From positions 1,508,873 through 1,572,872 of the forward strand of contig CAJFCJ010000007.1 of NCBI GenBank assembly GCA_904063045.1: DNA of 64,000 bases, given 5' to 3'. Shown here piece by piece: positions 61,910 to 64,000 of this stretch. Position 1 is the first letter of the stretch. The number at the start of each line of letters is the position of its first letter. The notes beneath the pieces are model-generated. The model was not told the origin of the DNA, made no database searches, and saw nothing but the letters and a program-made list of their open reading frames with translations. The translations under genes were made by a program, and so were the position numbers. The stretch is from Dimorphilus gyrociliatus. Taxonomy: Eukaryota; Annelida; Polychaeta; Dinophilidae.

Positions 61910-63058
61910 ATGGACGAACGAAAAAAAAGGTGTACTTATAAAGCTAATTTATTAAAGAAATATGGTGAAGAACAACAAACCTTACAAGCTGAAGTTGATC
62001 TGCATCAGAGACTAAAAACTATAAAAAAGGAGCACACGAGAAGGAAGAATGATCAAACTGAAAGAAGTTCGAAAATGTCTAGAGAAAATGCAGTGAAACT
62101 TATGCAAAAATACGAAAGAGAGGCTAAACAAGGTACTTAAATGAAATAAAACCAAGCAAAACCTAAACAAGTGATGTGAAATTAGCATTTATTTTAAGAA
62201 CTATCATTACCACTGTCAGTAACTTTATTAAACATTACTTAGCAAAAGAAAAGCTTAGGAAACTGGAGGAGAAGAATAAATGTTCGGGTTCAGGAAAAAA
62301 TGAAAATGAAGAAGTCAAAACTGAAAAGAATGAGACGAAAACAAAGGGAGTTTCCGAAGAAGAATTAAAGGAACATATCTACCGAATTGTTAAAGAAAAA
62401 TCTGTGAAAAGTTTAAATGCCCCCTTCTCAATGACAGATATAATAAGACAAAATCACAATCTACAAAAGGACAATGCTGAAATGAAGAAGGAGTTAGAAA
62501 ATTTAAAGCGAGAAAATAGCAAGTTAATTAGCGATGCCGTGAAGTACCGCAAACAAAGTGATGCTGCTATGGTAAATCGTTTATTATATTTTACGATATT
62601 TAAGAGAATTTTTGTAAGAATTGATGAAACTTCTAACATCTTAGACTCAAGTAGGAGCTTCGGAAGATCAAAGAAAAAAGCTGATGGACAGGCTAAGAAA
62701 AGAAAAAGAATTGGTGAGCTTACTTGACAATTTTATTGCAAGCTATGACGTTATTTTTTTATTCATTATTTTAGAACAAGCAATTATATTCAGCTTTCAC
62801 AAAGAAATCTGCGGACTGGATTGAACATAACAAACAAATGAAGAGGGTGTATGACGAATTGAAATTAGCTTCCGTACGTAAAGATAATTAACAAATGTAT
62901 TATATACTGTACAACATATTAATTTTATAAATTAGATGTCACCTGTATCTGTAGTTGGTGCTGAAGAAAGGTTGTACTCTCAACCTGTGAAGAAGAACAC
63001 TGACTATCCAAGAACTATGTTTCCTGTTGAAAAATATGACAGAGCTAACGTTGACTGA
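61910..63058 (+). CDS. Coiled-coil protein of unknown function
   Basis: Five exons: 61910-62132, 62249-62571, 62645-62713, 62775-62873 and 62936-63058, with all joins in phase (phase 1, then phase 0). About 278 residues, mostly Lys/Glu-rich helix: MDERKKRCTYKANLLKKYGE, KLRKLEEKNK, then LQKDNAEMKKELENLKREN, which is clear heptad-like coiled coil, and a tail with KKSADWIEHNKQMKRVYDEL. The last exon (PVSVVGAEERLYSQPVKKN, FPVEKYD) is non-helical. I do not recognise a family; cytoskeletal or centrosomal roles are only guesses from the coiled coil. Confidence 0.7.
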
Positions 63059-63415
63059 TAATTCATATATCTTAATAATCTTATAAAAATTAAATTAAAG
63101 TATTTTATATTACATCAAAATCTCAGTTTGTATCCTATTTTTTTTCAATAAGGTTAGTTAACTTTAATAATTCTTCTCATTTGAATGAAAAATTTAGATA
63201 GTTTTCTGAGCTGTGCAAATTACGTTAGCAATGACATCTGCGGGAAAAGTATAACATTTTTCTAGTACATGTTAAAATATTTTTTTTTTTATTCTTACAA
63301 ACCCATACTATATTCTCGAATGTCATTAAGGTACTTATCTACTTCCCCTTCCTTCTTGTATCTTTTATATGGCTGAAAGTAATTCTTGTTATGTCTAATT
63401 TCATAAAATTAAAAG
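63059..63415. other. Convergent spacer at right end
   Basis: About 360 bp 3' flank of two convergent genes, AT-rich; nothing recognised. Confidence 0.5.
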
Positions 63416-63799
63416 TCATTTTACTGTTAAATTTTTCGATTCTTTTGAATGATAAGGATTTTGTAAATCTAATTTATCATCCGTAGAAAAGTTTGCGTTC
63501 ACATTACCCACAGTGGATTCAGTAGTAGCTCTGAGTGCTTCCTCTTAAAATTATTTTAATAATTTAATTCAATAAGAATACTAAGCAAGTAAAGAAGGGA
63601 AAATACCAATTTTAATTTGAGATTGGAAATACTCTGCTGAAAATTTATAGATGTCTTTTGGTTGATTTTTAAGAACGGCATATGATAAATTTTTGAGAAT
63701 ATTACTAAAATTCTCAGGTACTTTTATTGATCTATCCCGATTGTTCAATAGAGAATGGTTTACAGGACATTTACGACGGTCAAAATTGTTTAAAGACAT
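63416..63799 (-). CDS. RIIa (dimerisation-docking) domain protein, Sp17/RIIAD1-like
   Basis: Two exons, 63799-63607 and 63543-63416, joined in phase (Glu codon split). About 106 residues. The RIIa/DPY30-type docking helix reads LSYAVLKNQPKDIYKFSAEY, a classic match to regulatory subunit RIIa domains, which bind amphipathic helices of A-kinase anchoring proteins. The tail is polar and Asn-rich. Small RIIa proteins of this kind (Sp17, ropporin, CABYR, RIIAD1) are mostly sperm-tail or ciliary proteins; which one this is cannot be decided. Confidence 0.75.
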
Positions 63800-64000
63800 A
63801 GTATTTACTATATATAGAGTAAATTATATTGGGAAACATTTGAAAGCAATAAATGATGTCAGAAATATGCATATGATACAAATTATGTAGGGAATAATAT
63901 CATGTCTAGAAGCTATTGAGGAATTGTGAAATTCAAAACTCTATAAATACTAACTATATCAAGGATATAGAATTAATATATTACAAAACTAGAATTGCTT

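Overview
This is a eukaryotic nuclear window. The coding sequences are broken by many GT-AG introns, mostly about 50-65 bp long, and the proteins are animal ones: ITPR, diaphanous formin, NELL, ODF3, midkine/pleiotrophin, TCP11, DPF, COPB1 and R-Ras. The DNA is AT-rich and gene-dense, with about 25 genes in 64 kb. The universal stress protein gene, TCF20/RAI1-type ePHD gene and midkine gene together with the short introns suggest a spiralian invertebrate with a compact genome. A miniature annelid of the Dimorphilus type would fit, but the species is an inference and cannot be proved from the sequence.

Layout: 0-10 kb holds a mitochondrial glutamate carrier (-), an OXNAD1-like reductase (+), an SLC6 transporter (-), a universal stress protein (+), coproporphyrinogen-III oxidase (+) and a peptide-type GPCR (-). 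10.9-21 kb holds a diaphanous formin (-), B4GALT7 (+) and a receptor tyrosine phosphatase with a mucin-like ectodomain (+). 20.9-34.6 kb is one large and very divergent IP3 receptor (-). One of its introns (25.8-28.4 kb) contains a complete midkine/pleiotrophin-like gene on the opposite strand. 35.9-43.7 kb has two ODF3/CIMAP-like sperm-tail genes in opposite orientation with a NELL gene between them. 44.9-50.5 kb holds DEPDC7 (-), ARL14EP (+) and TCP11-like (+). 50.8-57.5 kb holds a small unknown protein, DPF/BAF45, a short TCF20/RAI1-type ePHD protein, another unknown small protein and R-Ras (all +). 57.8-63.8 kb holds coatomer beta (-), a coiled-coil protein (+) and a RIIa-domain protein (-).

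Genes are mixed housekeeping, signalling and sperm/cilium functions, with no operon-like theme. Neighbours are often convergent with 150-350 bp between stop codons, or divergent from 0.3-1.3 kb spacers. Exon boundaries were read by eye from splice consensus, phase continuity and homology to remembered family sequences. First exons are the least certain parts. The most unusual items are the IP3 receptor with a shortened and altered pore loop, the nested midkine gene, the RPTP with an altered WPD loop, a probable alternative last exon in the formin, a GC-AG intron, and the minimal ePHD protein.
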